Positions 21,805 to 30,184 of a stretch of DNA of 34,568 bases are shown piece after piece. The DNA is from Armatimonadetes bacterium CG2_30_59_28. GTDB lineage: Bacteria > Armatimonadota > Abditibacteriia > CG2-30-59-28. The stretch is from assembly GCA_001872605.1 (NCBI GenBank), contig MNXM01000225.1, forward strand, positions 1 to 34,568. Reading direction: 5' to 3'. The stretch's first letter is position 1; each line of letters opens with the position of its first letter. Under the pieces are notes generated by a model that made no database searches, had not been told where the DNA came from, and worked only from the letters and a program-made list of their open reading frames with translations. Made by a program: the position numbers and the translations under genes.

Positions 21805-22743
21805 GTGAATATTGCGCACGACACAACAGAACTAGTCGGGAGAACACCCCTTGTTCGGCTGAACCGGGTGACCGAAGGTTGCATCGCCGAGGTGGCGGCC
21901 AAGCTGGAATTCTTCAACCCCCTCGGTTCGGTCAAAGACCGCATCGGCGTGAGCATGATTGAGGACGCGGAGAAGACAGGGAAGATCGCCCCGGATACCA
22001 TCATCATCGAGCCAACCTCGGGGAACACCGGCATTGCCCTCGCCTTCGTCTGCGCGGCGAAGGGATATAAGCTGGTCCTTACCATGCCGGAGACAATGAC
22101 CGTTGAGCGCCGCCAACTGCTCAAGGCCCTCGGCGCCGACCTGGTACTCACGCCCGGACCCGACGGCATGCCTGGAGCGATTCGGAAGGCAGAAGAACTA
22201 GCCAGGGAAACCCCCAATTCCTTTGTCCCTCAACAGTTCCAAAATCCCGCCAACCCGAAGATTCACCGCGAAACTACTGCTGAAGAGATCTGGAAGGATA
22301 CCGATGGGGAAGTGGACATCCTGGTATCCGGCGTTGGCACCGGCGGCACCATCACCGGCGTTGCCGAGGTAATCAAAGAACGGAAGCCTGAATTCAAGGC
22401 CATTGCCGTCGAACCAGTTCATTCCCCCGTCCTCTCGGGCGGACAACCTGGACCGCATAAGATTCAGGGAATCGGTGCGGGGTTTGTCCCCGACGTCCTG
22501 AGGACCGACCTCGTCGACGAAATCGTTCAGGTCAGCAACGATGAAGCGGCAGCGATGGCGCGTCGCCTCACGCAGGAGGAGGGCGTCTTTGCCGGGATCT
22601 CATCCGGAGCCGCCACCCACGCGGCCATCCAGGTGGCGAAACGAAAAGAGAACAACGGCAAGCTCATCGTCGTTATTCTCCCGGACACCGGCGAACGCTA
22701 CCTCAGCCACGAAGTCTACTCCATCTACGCCGAGGGGAAATAA
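21805..22743 (+). CDS. cysK: Cysteine synthase A (O-acetylserine sulfhydrylase)
   Basis: [34 protein letters not shown] (PLP Lys), [57 protein letters not shown] start preceded by aaggaggt; ORF track starts at 21637. Confidence 0.96.
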   Translation: MNIAHDTTELVGRTPLVRLNRVTEGCIAEVAAKLEFFNPLGSVKDRIGVSMIEDAEKTGKIAPDTIIIEPTSGNTGIALAFVCAAKGYKLVLTMPETMTVERRQLLKALGADLVLTPGPDGMPGAIRKAEELARETPNSFVPQQFQNPANPKIHRETTAEEIWKDTDGEVDILVSGVGTGGTITGVAEVIKERKPEFKAIAVEPVHSPVLSGGQPGPHKIQGIGAGFVPDVLRTDLVDEIVQVSNDEAAAMARRLTQEEGVFAGISSGAATHAAIQVAKRKENNGKLIVVILPDTGERYLSHEVYSIYAEGK

Positions 22744-22784
22744 GGGTAACTGGGGGATTGGGTAATGACGGGAACTGGGTAATA

Positions 22785-22813
22785 GATAGCTGGTATCCTG
22801 ATGACCAGCTATC
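22785..22813. terminator. Perfect 10-bp stem hairpin between convergent cysK and OMP genes (candidate bidirectional terminator)
   Basis: gatagctggt (22785-22794) / accagctatc (22804-22813), 9-nt loop; no strong T-tract. Confidence 0.4.
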
Positions 22814-22840
22814 CCTATCAGCCATCCGCCATCCGCCGTT

Positions 22841-23962
22841 TCACCAGCTCTTCGTCAGGCTGATAGTGTGCAGGTCGGCATCGCCGAAAAGTGGTGCGAG
22901 GTCGTCCTGCTCGAAGTCCTTCACGAAGGCGTACTCCACCTTCCAGTCATTGTTGGTGTAGCTGAAGCCGAGAGTCGGGTTTCCTTCATGCGATCCGGCG
23001 CGCAGTTCCCATTGGTCGCCAGCCTTCACTTCTGCCCCGAAGTTCAGCCCCTCATCGCGGTACGCGAAGGAATCTGAGGTCAGCTTCCGCTTGAACCACT
23101 CACCGGCGAGTGTCACCTTGTCGTTGGGATGATAGGCGAACCCCACGTCATAGTCCACTTGGTCAAAGTGATCAGTCGCGTCAGCAGCCACGAACCCCGG
23201 AAGGGTGATAGTTGCGCGCTGATCCGACGCGGTCAGGACCGCCCCGAAGTCCCACTGGTCATCCAACTCGTGTTGCACAGCAACACGGAACTTCGGCGTG
23301 ATGACGCTGTCGCTGTCCGCCTCGGCGACCTCCGTCATCGGCCCAACGGGGAAAGAAATCGGCGCATACACGCGGGTCCTGCTGTTGCGCAGGGCGGTGG
23401 AAATTCCGAGAGCTGTCTTCTCGGTGATGAAGAAACCGTAACCCAGATAGACCCCCTGATCTTCCATCTGAATCTGCGTCGGCACTCCGGGAGGAGCGCC
23501 CGTAATTGATACCCCGCCACGGTTGGAGTCCAGATTGAAGTAGACCAGTTGCAGCCCATCCTTGTGCTTCGTCCACTTCACCGGGAACTCATAGCGAAAC
23601 ATCGTGTAGTCCGCGTCCAGTCCGCCGTTAAAGCTGTAATTAGCGTAGACCACGTTCGCCTGCGGCTCCTCCAACCACGCCGCGTGCGCCGGATTGCGCG
23701 AATACGGGTCGACAACGACGCTGGAGATATTCCCCATTCCCATCGTGCGGACACTGGCGAAAGTCAACGCCTGCGGAGCGGAAAATATCTCCGGTCCGGG
23801 AGGCAACGTAATCTGGGCGCGCCCATTTCCCACCAAGCCCGTCACCGCCACCGCCGCCCAAGCCAGTACTGAAACTCTCCTGCTTCTCAACCTGCTACCC
23901 CCATTGCTGTGCTGGATTGCTGCATTCACTTGCCACTCGAATGGTGAGGATAACCGCTGCAT
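22841..23962 (-). CDS. Outer-membrane beta-barrel protein (PorV/FadL-like), hypothetical
   Basis: Signal-like LAWAAVAVTGLVGNGRAQ, early GMGNISSVVVDPYSRNPAHAAW, alternating amphipathic strands, C-terminal LHTISLTKSW ending in an aromatic residue. Confidence 0.7.
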   Translation of the reverse strand: MQRLSSPFEWQVNAAIQHSNGGSRLRSRRVSVLAWAAVAVTGLVGNGRAQITLPPGPEIFSAPQALTFASVRTMGMGNISSVVVDPYSRNPAHAAWLEEPQANVVYANYSFNGGLDADYTMFRYEFPVKWTKHKDGLQLVYFNLDSNRGGVSITGAPPGVPTQIQMEDQGVYLGYGFFITEKTALGISTALRNSRTRVYAPISFPVGPMTEVAEADSDSVITPKFRVAVQHELDDQWDFGAVLTASDQRATITLPGFVAADATDHFDQVDYDVGFAYHPNDKVTLAGEWFKRKLTSDSFAYRDEGLNFGAEVKAGDQWELRAGSHEGNPTLGFSYTNNDWKVEYAFVKDFEQDDLAPLFGDADLHTISLTKSW

Positions 23963-23991
23963 ATACCAAAGTCAAGGAGAATGATGAGTGA

Positions 23992-24237
23992 CTGAAGTTC
24001 CAGCATAAGGTTCGACGCCCACGATTTCAAATCGGGGGAGCCTCACGTTCTCGCTACAAGTGCTGTCGTACTGCTTTTTTGGGTTTGGCGACCATCCCCT
24101 TCCGACCTAATGCCGGAAGGGGATGGTCGCCAAACCCAGGAAGTGGGTGGAAAACGAATGTAGGCTAATTGTGAGGCTCCTCCGATATGAAATCGTGGGC
24201 GTCCCGGCAAAGTTTCGTTCTTATGCTGGAATTTCAG
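23992..24237. repeat. ~246-bp three-tier nested inverted repeat (MITE-like/palindromic element)
   Basis: Outer arms 23992-24009/24220-24237 (17/18 match); middle arms 24014-24046/24171-24203 (31/33 match); inner arms 24081-24104/24114-24137 (24/24 match), 9-nt loop. Confidence 0.85.
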
Positions 24238-24879
24238 ATAAGTGAGAAGGAGGTTTCCCTCCCCTGCGAGTCTCCTCAATAGTGTTTGCGTGTGGGGAGG
24301 ATTCCATCTGCCACGCCAACGTTCGCCAAATTCATCCTGCGATCCCAGGCATTCCCCCCATCAGAAATGCGGAATTTGGGGTAGAGACTGCGTCCCTGCG
24401 GACGCCCGTATGGGCGGAATGTATCTGCGGAGTCGTTGCCTCTACCTGCAAACCCCGCGCCTCTGCTGGCAAAGCCTCAGCCTCTGCTGATAGCGTGTTT
24501 GCCTGCGGCATTTTCCCATTTCTGACGGGTTTTGGGTTTATACTCCTCCGTGAGTTGCAGGTTGGGTTCCAGCGCAAGGTTGCGCAACGTCTCCAGCCGC
24601 ATCCTGGCCGCCCTCCAGAAGGAGTGTCTTACGACCTGAGAAAACAACCAAACAACGTCAGGTGCCCCGACTTCGCGTTGGGACGAGGATCGCATCAGTC
24701 AACGGACTGGGATATAGCACAGCGCGCAAGAGCGCAACTTTGGAGTGCGGTGGCAGCGACCCCGGTTTGACTTCCCTCCCTGCGTTTGTTACACTTCCCG
24801 CGTTCTTCTGCACGCTTGTGTCTGCTCGAGCAGATGCCTGTCATATTCGTTCACGGTTTGATCCTCGGGACACGTTGGC

Positions 24880-26100
24880 ATGTTCTTCTTCATTCCCTAC
24901 GGCACCGACCGGCCTGCCCGGAGTTTTCCCTTCATCACGTACACCCTCATCGCGATCAACGTCATCGTGTTTGCCTGGCAATACGGGGTGTCTAATTCCG
25001 ATGCTGTGATGGATCGCTACGCCTTTATCCCCAACCAACTGAACGGCATGTCATGGTTTACCTACATGTTCCTGCACGGGGGGTTGAGTCACCTTGCCGG
25101 CAACATGCTCTACCTGTGGCTTTTCGGTTGCGCGCTGGAGTGTGCGCTGGGTTGGTGGATATTCCTGCCTACCTACCTGCTATCCGGCTGCGTGGCGATG
25201 ATGCTGCACTACAGCATCGTCATGGCCACCGATCCGGTCGGCGCGAATACCCACCTGGTGGGCGCCTCCGGCGCCATTGCCGGGCTGCTTGGCATGTACG
25301 CTCTGCGCTTCTATCAAACCCGAATCCGCATGTGGTATTTCGTTTTCCTTCTGTTTTTCATCCGCTGGGGGAAGTTCGAGATTGGCTCCGTGTGGTTCAT
25401 CGCAATATGGATAGCGCAACAGATTTTCGGCGCGGCGATGAGTGCATGGTCTCCCGACGTTGGCTCCCATATTGCCTACTGGACTCACATCGGTGGATTT
25501 GGGCTGGGGATGCTGTACGCTCTACTCATCAACCTTCAGAGCGAGGGGAAATCAGAGTACGTCCTTGCCGACGCAGTGTACGCCCTCGACCGCCAGGACT
25601 ATCGCAGGGCTCTTCAGTTGTCCGGAGAAGTGGTTAAACGAGAACCGGCGAACTCTGAGGCGCGTCTCGTTCACGTCCGTTCCGGGATGCACACGCGGCC
25701 CTTCGAGGATTTCATACCTGAGTATGAATCGCTGATGAAGGACAGCCTGCAGAAGCACAACCTCGAGTTGGCGCAGGCGCTGTACACGGAACTGGAGTCG
25801 CTGTATCCCACTAACGGTATGGATTCGCGATTGCGCCTCGCAATCGCGACGTGTCTCGCCCAGCTTGGGGACCATGCAGGCGCCGTTCGAGTTCTCCAGC
25901 GAATTATCCAGGAGGCGCCCAACAGCGCGGAAGCGGAGACGGCAACGCTGAGGTACGCTCAACTGTTAATTGAGCAACTGGGACGCCCGAAAGAGGCCGC
26001 CGATGCACTCCGCCACTTTGTGGTGCGCTACCCGAACAGCCAGTGGAAGGATTTCGCAGAACAACTGCTGGCTAAGGCGCGTCAGGCGATGAGAAAGTAA
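24880..26100 (+). CDS. Rhomboid family intramembrane serine protease with C-terminal TPR region
   Basis: FLHGGLSHLAGNMLYLWLFG, HLVGASGAIAGLLGMYALRF (catalytic GxSG), YWTHIGGFGLGMLYAL (catalytic His), TPR-like C-terminus. Confidence 0.93.
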   Translation: MFFFIPYGTDRPARSFPFITYTLIAINVIVFAWQYGVSNSDAVMDRYAFIPNQLNGMSWFTYMFLHGGLSHLAGNMLYLWLFGCALECALGWWIFLPTYLLSGCVAMMLHYSIVMATDPVGANTHLVGASGAIAGLLGMYALRFYQTRIRMWYFVFLLFFIRWGKFEIGSVWFIAIWIAQQIFGAAMSAWSPDVGSHIAYWTHIGGFGLGMLYALLINLQSEGKSEYVLADAVYALDRQDYRRALQLSGEVVKREPANSEARLVHVRSGMHTRPFEDFIPEYESLMKDSLQKHNLELAQALYTELESLYPTNGMDSRLRLAIATCLAQLGDHAGAVRVLQRIIQEAPNSAEAETATLRYAQLLIEQLGRPKEAADALRHFVVRYPNSQWKDFAEQLLAKARQAMRK

Positions 26101-26130
26101 GCGCGGCACGGCGCCGGGCGGTGAGTCGCT

Positions 26131-26802
26131 CTACGCCTGGAAACGGTAGCCGACGTTCCGAACGGTCTCGATGAGGTCGCAGATAGGATGCGGCAGTTTG
26201 GCCCGCAGGCGACGCACGTGAACATCGACCGTGCGGGTGCCGCCAAAGTACTCCTCTTCCCACACTCGCTCCAGCAGCACGTCACGCGTATACACTCTTC
26301 CGCGGTGGGTCGCGAGGAATTTTAGCAGTTCATATTCCTTATACGTCAGCTCGACAGCCCGGCCCATCGCGGAGACCTGGTAGTTGGCGAGGTTAATGAC
26401 CAGGTCGCCAATCTTCACCGTGTCTTCGGAGTCTACCTTGTTGGCGCGCCAGAGAGTGTGCCGGATGCGAAACGCAATTTCCGCGGTGTTGGCCGGGATG
26501 AAGACGAAGTCATCTATGCCAAGCGAGAAGTCGAGCTCCCGGACGGCGTCCAGATCCGCCACGACAACCAGAGAAGTGTCGTTGAGCGCCTCGTCCTTTT
26601 TCAGCGACCTGCACAGGGAGAGGCCATCCACCGACGCGGATGTGAGATCAACGAGCGCCAGGTCGGGAACATCCACGGCCAGGCTGTCCACAACGCCGTC
26701 GCTGAACCCCAGCCCGGTCACCCGATATCCCATGTCTTTAAGTCGCGCCTGCAATCCCTGTTGCACGTCCTGGTTCTCACTGAGGATACAGATACGAAGC
26801 AT
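26131..26802 (-). CDS. OmpR/PhoB-family response regulator with atypical receiver
   Basis: Winged-helix Trans_reg_C: ELTYKEYELLKFLATHRGRVYTRDVLLERVWEEEYFGGTRTVDVHVRRLRAKL...IETVRNVGYRF; receiver lacks conserved Lys and the acidic pair. Confidence 0.9.
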   Translation of the reverse strand: MLRICILSENQDVQQGLQARLKDMGYRVTGLGFSDGVVDSLAVDVPDLALVDLTSASVDGLSLCRSLKKDEALNDTSLVVVADLDAVRELDFSLGIDDFVFIPANTAEIAFRIRHTLWRANKVDSEDTVKIGDLVINLANYQVSAMGRAVELTYKEYELLKFLATHRGRVYTRDVLLERVWEEEYFGGTRTVDVHVRRLRAKLPHPICDLIETVRNVGYRFQA

Positions 26803-26817
26803 GGGCGGTCGAATCCT

Positions 26818-28569
26818 TTAGCTCCGGCAGGAAGCCTTCTCTACATAAGCGTTGGTGATGGGGAGTCGCCGATCCTTGCCGAAGGCGCGTGGTGTGATCT
26901 TGATCCCCGGCGACGCCTGGCGACGCTTATATTCATTTCTGTCGACCATGCGAACAACGTCGCGGACCAGCGCCTCGTCAAAGCCCGATGCGGCAATCTC
27001 AAGGACGCTGCGGTCTTCTTCGACGTAGGCTTTGAGAATCTGGTCCAGCACCACGTAAGCGGGAAGGCTGTCTGCATCCTTCTGATCCGGTCGAAGCTCC
27101 GCCGATGGTGGCTTGTCCAAGACATTCTGTGGGATGATCGCTCTGCCCGATTGCCGGTTCTTCAGGATTGCGAGATCATAGACGGTCATCTTCGGCACAT
27201 CCTTGACAATGCACAACCCGCCACTCATGTCGCCATAGAGGGTGCAGTAGCCAACGCTGTTCTCGCTCTTGTTCCCGGTCGCCAGCACCAACCACCCGAA
27301 CTTGTTGGACAAGGCCATCAGCAAGTTCCCCCGGATGCGCGCTTGAATGTTCTCTTCGGCCTGGTTGGGGGCAAGTCCCTCAAACTTATCGGCCAACAGG
27401 GCAATATACGACTCAAAGACGCTCTGAATCGGCAGATTCTCAAGCCGGATGCCGAGATTCTCCGCGAGCGCACGAGCATCGTCCTTGCTGTGGTCGGAGG
27501 AGAACTGCGACGGCATGATGACGCCGATGACGTTCTCGGCGCCGAGAGCATCCACTGCGATGGCAGCGGTGAGTGACGAATCGATCCCACCGCTCAGCCC
27601 AAGCACCACCTTCTCGAAGCCATTCTTCCGGACGTAATCGCGTGTTCCTAAAACGAGGGCGTGGTAGATCTCCTCGGTCGCTTCGAATCTGGGCGCGAAT
27701 GCAGCCTCGATGGCGCCCCTTTCGCGAGACCCCGATGGAACCACCTCGATCTGCGCTTCCTTCGGCACGGGAGCGCCTCTCTGCCGAGCCAGCAGCTTCT
27801 CCTTCCGACGGCGCGGGTCGTGCAGGCGTCGCCGGAACACGGCCCCCAGATCCAGATCGACGATCAGTAGATCCTCCTCAAACTGCTTCCCGCGACAGAG
27901 CAGCTTCCCGTCCTGATCGACGATCATGCTCTGCCCGTCGAAGACCAACTCGTCCTGCCCTCCCACCAGATTGCAGAGCGCCACGACGGTGGCGTTATCC
28001 GTCGCGCGAGTGGCCAGAAGGTGTTCCCGATACACGCCCTTGCCTGCGTGGTAGGGCGACGCGGAGATGTTGACGATCAGGTCGGCGTCACCCAATAGAG
28101 CCTGCTCCGTCATCGGAGGACCTGGATACCAAATGTCTTCGCAGATGCTGACACCGATGCGCGCCGATCCGAAGGATACCACCTCGATGTCTGTCCCGGC
28201 CTGAAAATAGCGGTTCTCGTCGAAGACACCGTAGTTGGGCAGGAAATGCTTGTGGTGCACGGAAACGATGCTGCCCTTGTGCATGATCGCCGCGGCATTA
28301 TAAACGTCATCGGATCGATCCACAAACCCGACGACGCAAACAACGTCTCCCGTCTGCTGAGCGACGGACTCCAGACATGCGAGGTTGTCGTCTATGAAGC
28401 GAGGCTTCAGCAGCAGGTCTTCGGGAGGGTAGCCGGTGATGGCCAGTTCCGGGAACACCACGATGTCCACGCCGTGTTCACGGGCGCGCGCCATCCAGGC
28501 AATCACTTTGTTGGTGTTCTGGTCTAAAGCGCCAACCGTCGTGTTGATCTGGGCTAAAGCAATACGCAT
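26818..28569 (-). CDS. nadE: Glutamine-dependent NAD+ synthase
   Basis: Nitrilase-type N-terminus (FPELAITGYPPEDLLL, VSICEDIWYPGPP) plus LGLSGGIDSSLTAAIAVDALG, GNKSENSVGYCTLYGDMSGG, RRQASPGIKITPRAFGKDRRLPITN. Confidence 0.96.
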   Translation of the reverse strand: MRIALAQINTTVGALDQNTNKVIAWMARAREHGVDIVVFPELAITGYPPEDLLLKPRFIDDNLACLESVAQQTGDVVCVVGFVDRSDDVYNAAAIMHKGSIVSVHHKHFLPNYGVFDENRYFQAGTDIEVVSFGSARIGVSICEDIWYPGPPMTEQALLGDADLIVNISASPYHAGKGVYREHLLATRATDNATVVALCNLVGGQDELVFDGQSMIVDQDGKLLCRGKQFEEDLLIVDLDLGAVFRRRLHDPRRRKEKLLARQRGAPVPKEAQIEVVPSGSRERGAIEAAFAPRFEATEEIYHALVLGTRDYVRKNGFEKVVLGLSGGIDSSLTAAIAVDALGAENVIGVIMPSQFSSDHSKDDARALAENLGIRLENLPIQSVFESYIALLADKFEGLAPNQAEENIQARIRGNLLMALSNKFGWLVLATGNKSENSVGYCTLYGDMSGGLCIVKDVPKMTVYDLAILKNRQSGRAIIPQNVLDKPPSAELRPDQKDADSLPAYVVLDQILKAYVEEDRSVLEIAASGFDEALVRDVVRMVDRNEYKRRQASPGIKITPRAFGKDRRLPITNAYVEKASCRS

Positions 28570-28639
28570 GTCTGGTGTCCTGCGGTTACATGAGGTCTAC
28601 GGTCTCCCGGGAAAAGGTGTGAGCGGATTATAGCAAATC

Positions 28640-28858
28640 AGAGCGGATACCATCAACTGCTCCGAAGCCATCATCGCGACGGCTGATGCCCAGAATCTGA
28701 ACCCCAATGCCGCCAGCCTTCCGGAGGAGGTTCTCATCAGTTCCAGCACTGCGGGGCGTCCCTCGCTCGATGCTCAATAATCTCATCGGCAACAGACTCT
28801 GCGACCGCGTCATGGTCTTCGCAGACAACCACCGGGAACTTCTCATGTCGGAATGACA
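28640..28858 (-). pseudogene. NagB-like (glucosamine-6-phosphate deaminase) remnant
   Basis: MSFRHEKFPVVVCEDHDAVAESVADEIIEHRARD.. from ATG 28858 stops early; another frame has TDENLLRKAGGIGVQILGI, resembling the NagB internal segment before GxNGHIGFNEP. Confidence 0.55.
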
Positions 28859-28899
28859 TTACTGACACCTGCACTTTCAGTCGCAAGGAGAGGGAGTTA

Positions 28900-29964
28900 T
28901 TACGCGAGCCACTTCTCTAACCACTTCCATGCTTTCTTCCCGCTCCATTGATGGTCGTTCGGGTGATGGTCTCCGCCAATCCTGTCGGGGAATCCGGCAG
29001 CCTTGTAGATTTTCCGGAGGTGGCGGTAAGCCTTCAGCATGTCAGGATAATGGAAGCAGGTCTCCTGCTTTCCCATCTCGAACAGCATCGGCTTGGGCGC
29101 GGCGAGGCCGAGCATGTCCGGGATGTCGCCATGGACAAGAAGTCCCGGAACGTGTTGGGCGCCGCACGTGTTGCCTTTCCCTCGTTCACCGAGAGCGTCG
29201 CCCCGCACGGTGCTGATGTATCCGCTGACAACCCCTGCCTTGATTCGTCGTTCATTGATGAGCATGTGAGTTGCCATCGTGCCCCCTTGGCTGAGACCGA
29301 TGACTGCGATGCGATTCCTGTCCACATGGGGATGGTTGACCAGCACATCCACGCACCGCATTCCATCCCAGATGCTCTGCGCAATCAGGGGACGGCAAAA
29401 ATACTGCCAGGCCAAGTCCGTGATGTTGCAGGCGTCTCTGCTTGGTGTGCGTACCCACCAATCCGGCGGACGCCGCTCACCAAAGGGGCACCAGTCGGGC
29501 GCGATCACAACATACCCACGGCGGACTGCTTCGACGCCATACTCGTAGTTCAGGGCGTCGAGTGTTTGGGCAGATTGCTCACTTCCCTGTTCCCGCGTTA
29601 CTCCGCAGATGTCGGCTTTTCCGTTCCCATGCCCGTGTGAGGCGAGTATTCCCGGACGCTTTTCGTCGGGGGGAAGTCCTTGGGGGGTTAGTACATACGC
29701 AGGGACGGTCACACCGAACGTCGAATCAAAAAGGATTTTCTCCCGGATGTAGTCCCCCTTATCAACACTCTCAACCACTTCGAGATTCGGAGGGACGCGC
29801 TCCGGCCAACGCCCGAGACACCTGCGGTAGTGGCGGTTGAAGGACCTGCGCCAGGACTTATAGTCGTCTATTGTTGTTCCGTCAAATACGCAATCAGGCT
29901 GCCAGTGCGTACACCAGTACTGAAGCACGTCGTAGAGATTCACGTTTCGCTCGGGATTTCTCAT
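28900..29964 (-). CDS. Alpha/beta hydrolase (dienelactone hydrolase/acetyl esterase-like)
   Basis: RPGILASHGHGNGK, GYVVIAPDWCPFGER, IAVIGLSQGGTMATHML nucleophile elbow, GDHHPNDHQWSG C-terminal His region. Confidence 0.85.
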   Translation of the reverse strand: MRNPERNVNLYDVLQYWCTHWQPDCVFDGTTIDDYKSWRRSFNRHYRRCLGRWPERVPPNLEVVESVDKGDYIREKILFDSTFGVTVPAYVLTPQGLPPDEKRPGILASHGHGNGKADICGVTREQGSEQSAQTLDALNYEYGVEAVRRGYVVIAPDWCPFGERRPPDWWVRTPSRDACNITDLAWQYFCRPLIAQSIWDGMRCVDVLVNHPHVDRNRIAVIGLSQGGTMATHMLINERRIKAGVVSGYISTVRGDALGERGKGNTCGAQHVPGLLVHGDIPDMLGLAAPKPMLFEMGKQETCFHYPDMLKAYRHLRKIYKAAGFPDRIGGDHHPNDHQWSGKKAWKWLEKWLA

Positions 29965-30184
29965 GGCGGTTTCCTCCTCCTGAATTCCACCTTGAAGGCT
30001 GATCTAGGATGTTACATTCCCGTGCACCACACTGTCAAATCCGCGAGCCACATGGGCGCATGGGCACGCCGGCCGCATTGACGAACGACGGGGATTGTGG
30101 TATTTACGATAGGGTGGATAGTGAGAACGGCGCTCTCTGGGCCTGTCCCCTTCCCGGTATTACCCGAAACGCATGTGAGACACC

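Noticed and set aside
22744-22840. Possible CRISPR-like repeat array
   Set aside because: Units are ~9 nt, degenerate and contiguous, with no 25-40-nt repeats or uniform spacers; no cas genes present.
24282-24770. 162-aa ORF upstream of the rhomboid gene
   Set aside because: Biased composition, no recognisable motif, overlaps repeat-like intergenic sequence.
26458-27576. 372-aa plus-strand ORF opposite nadE and the response regulator
   Set aside because: Antisense shadow of strongly conserved genes in high-GC coding DNA; no recognisable domain.
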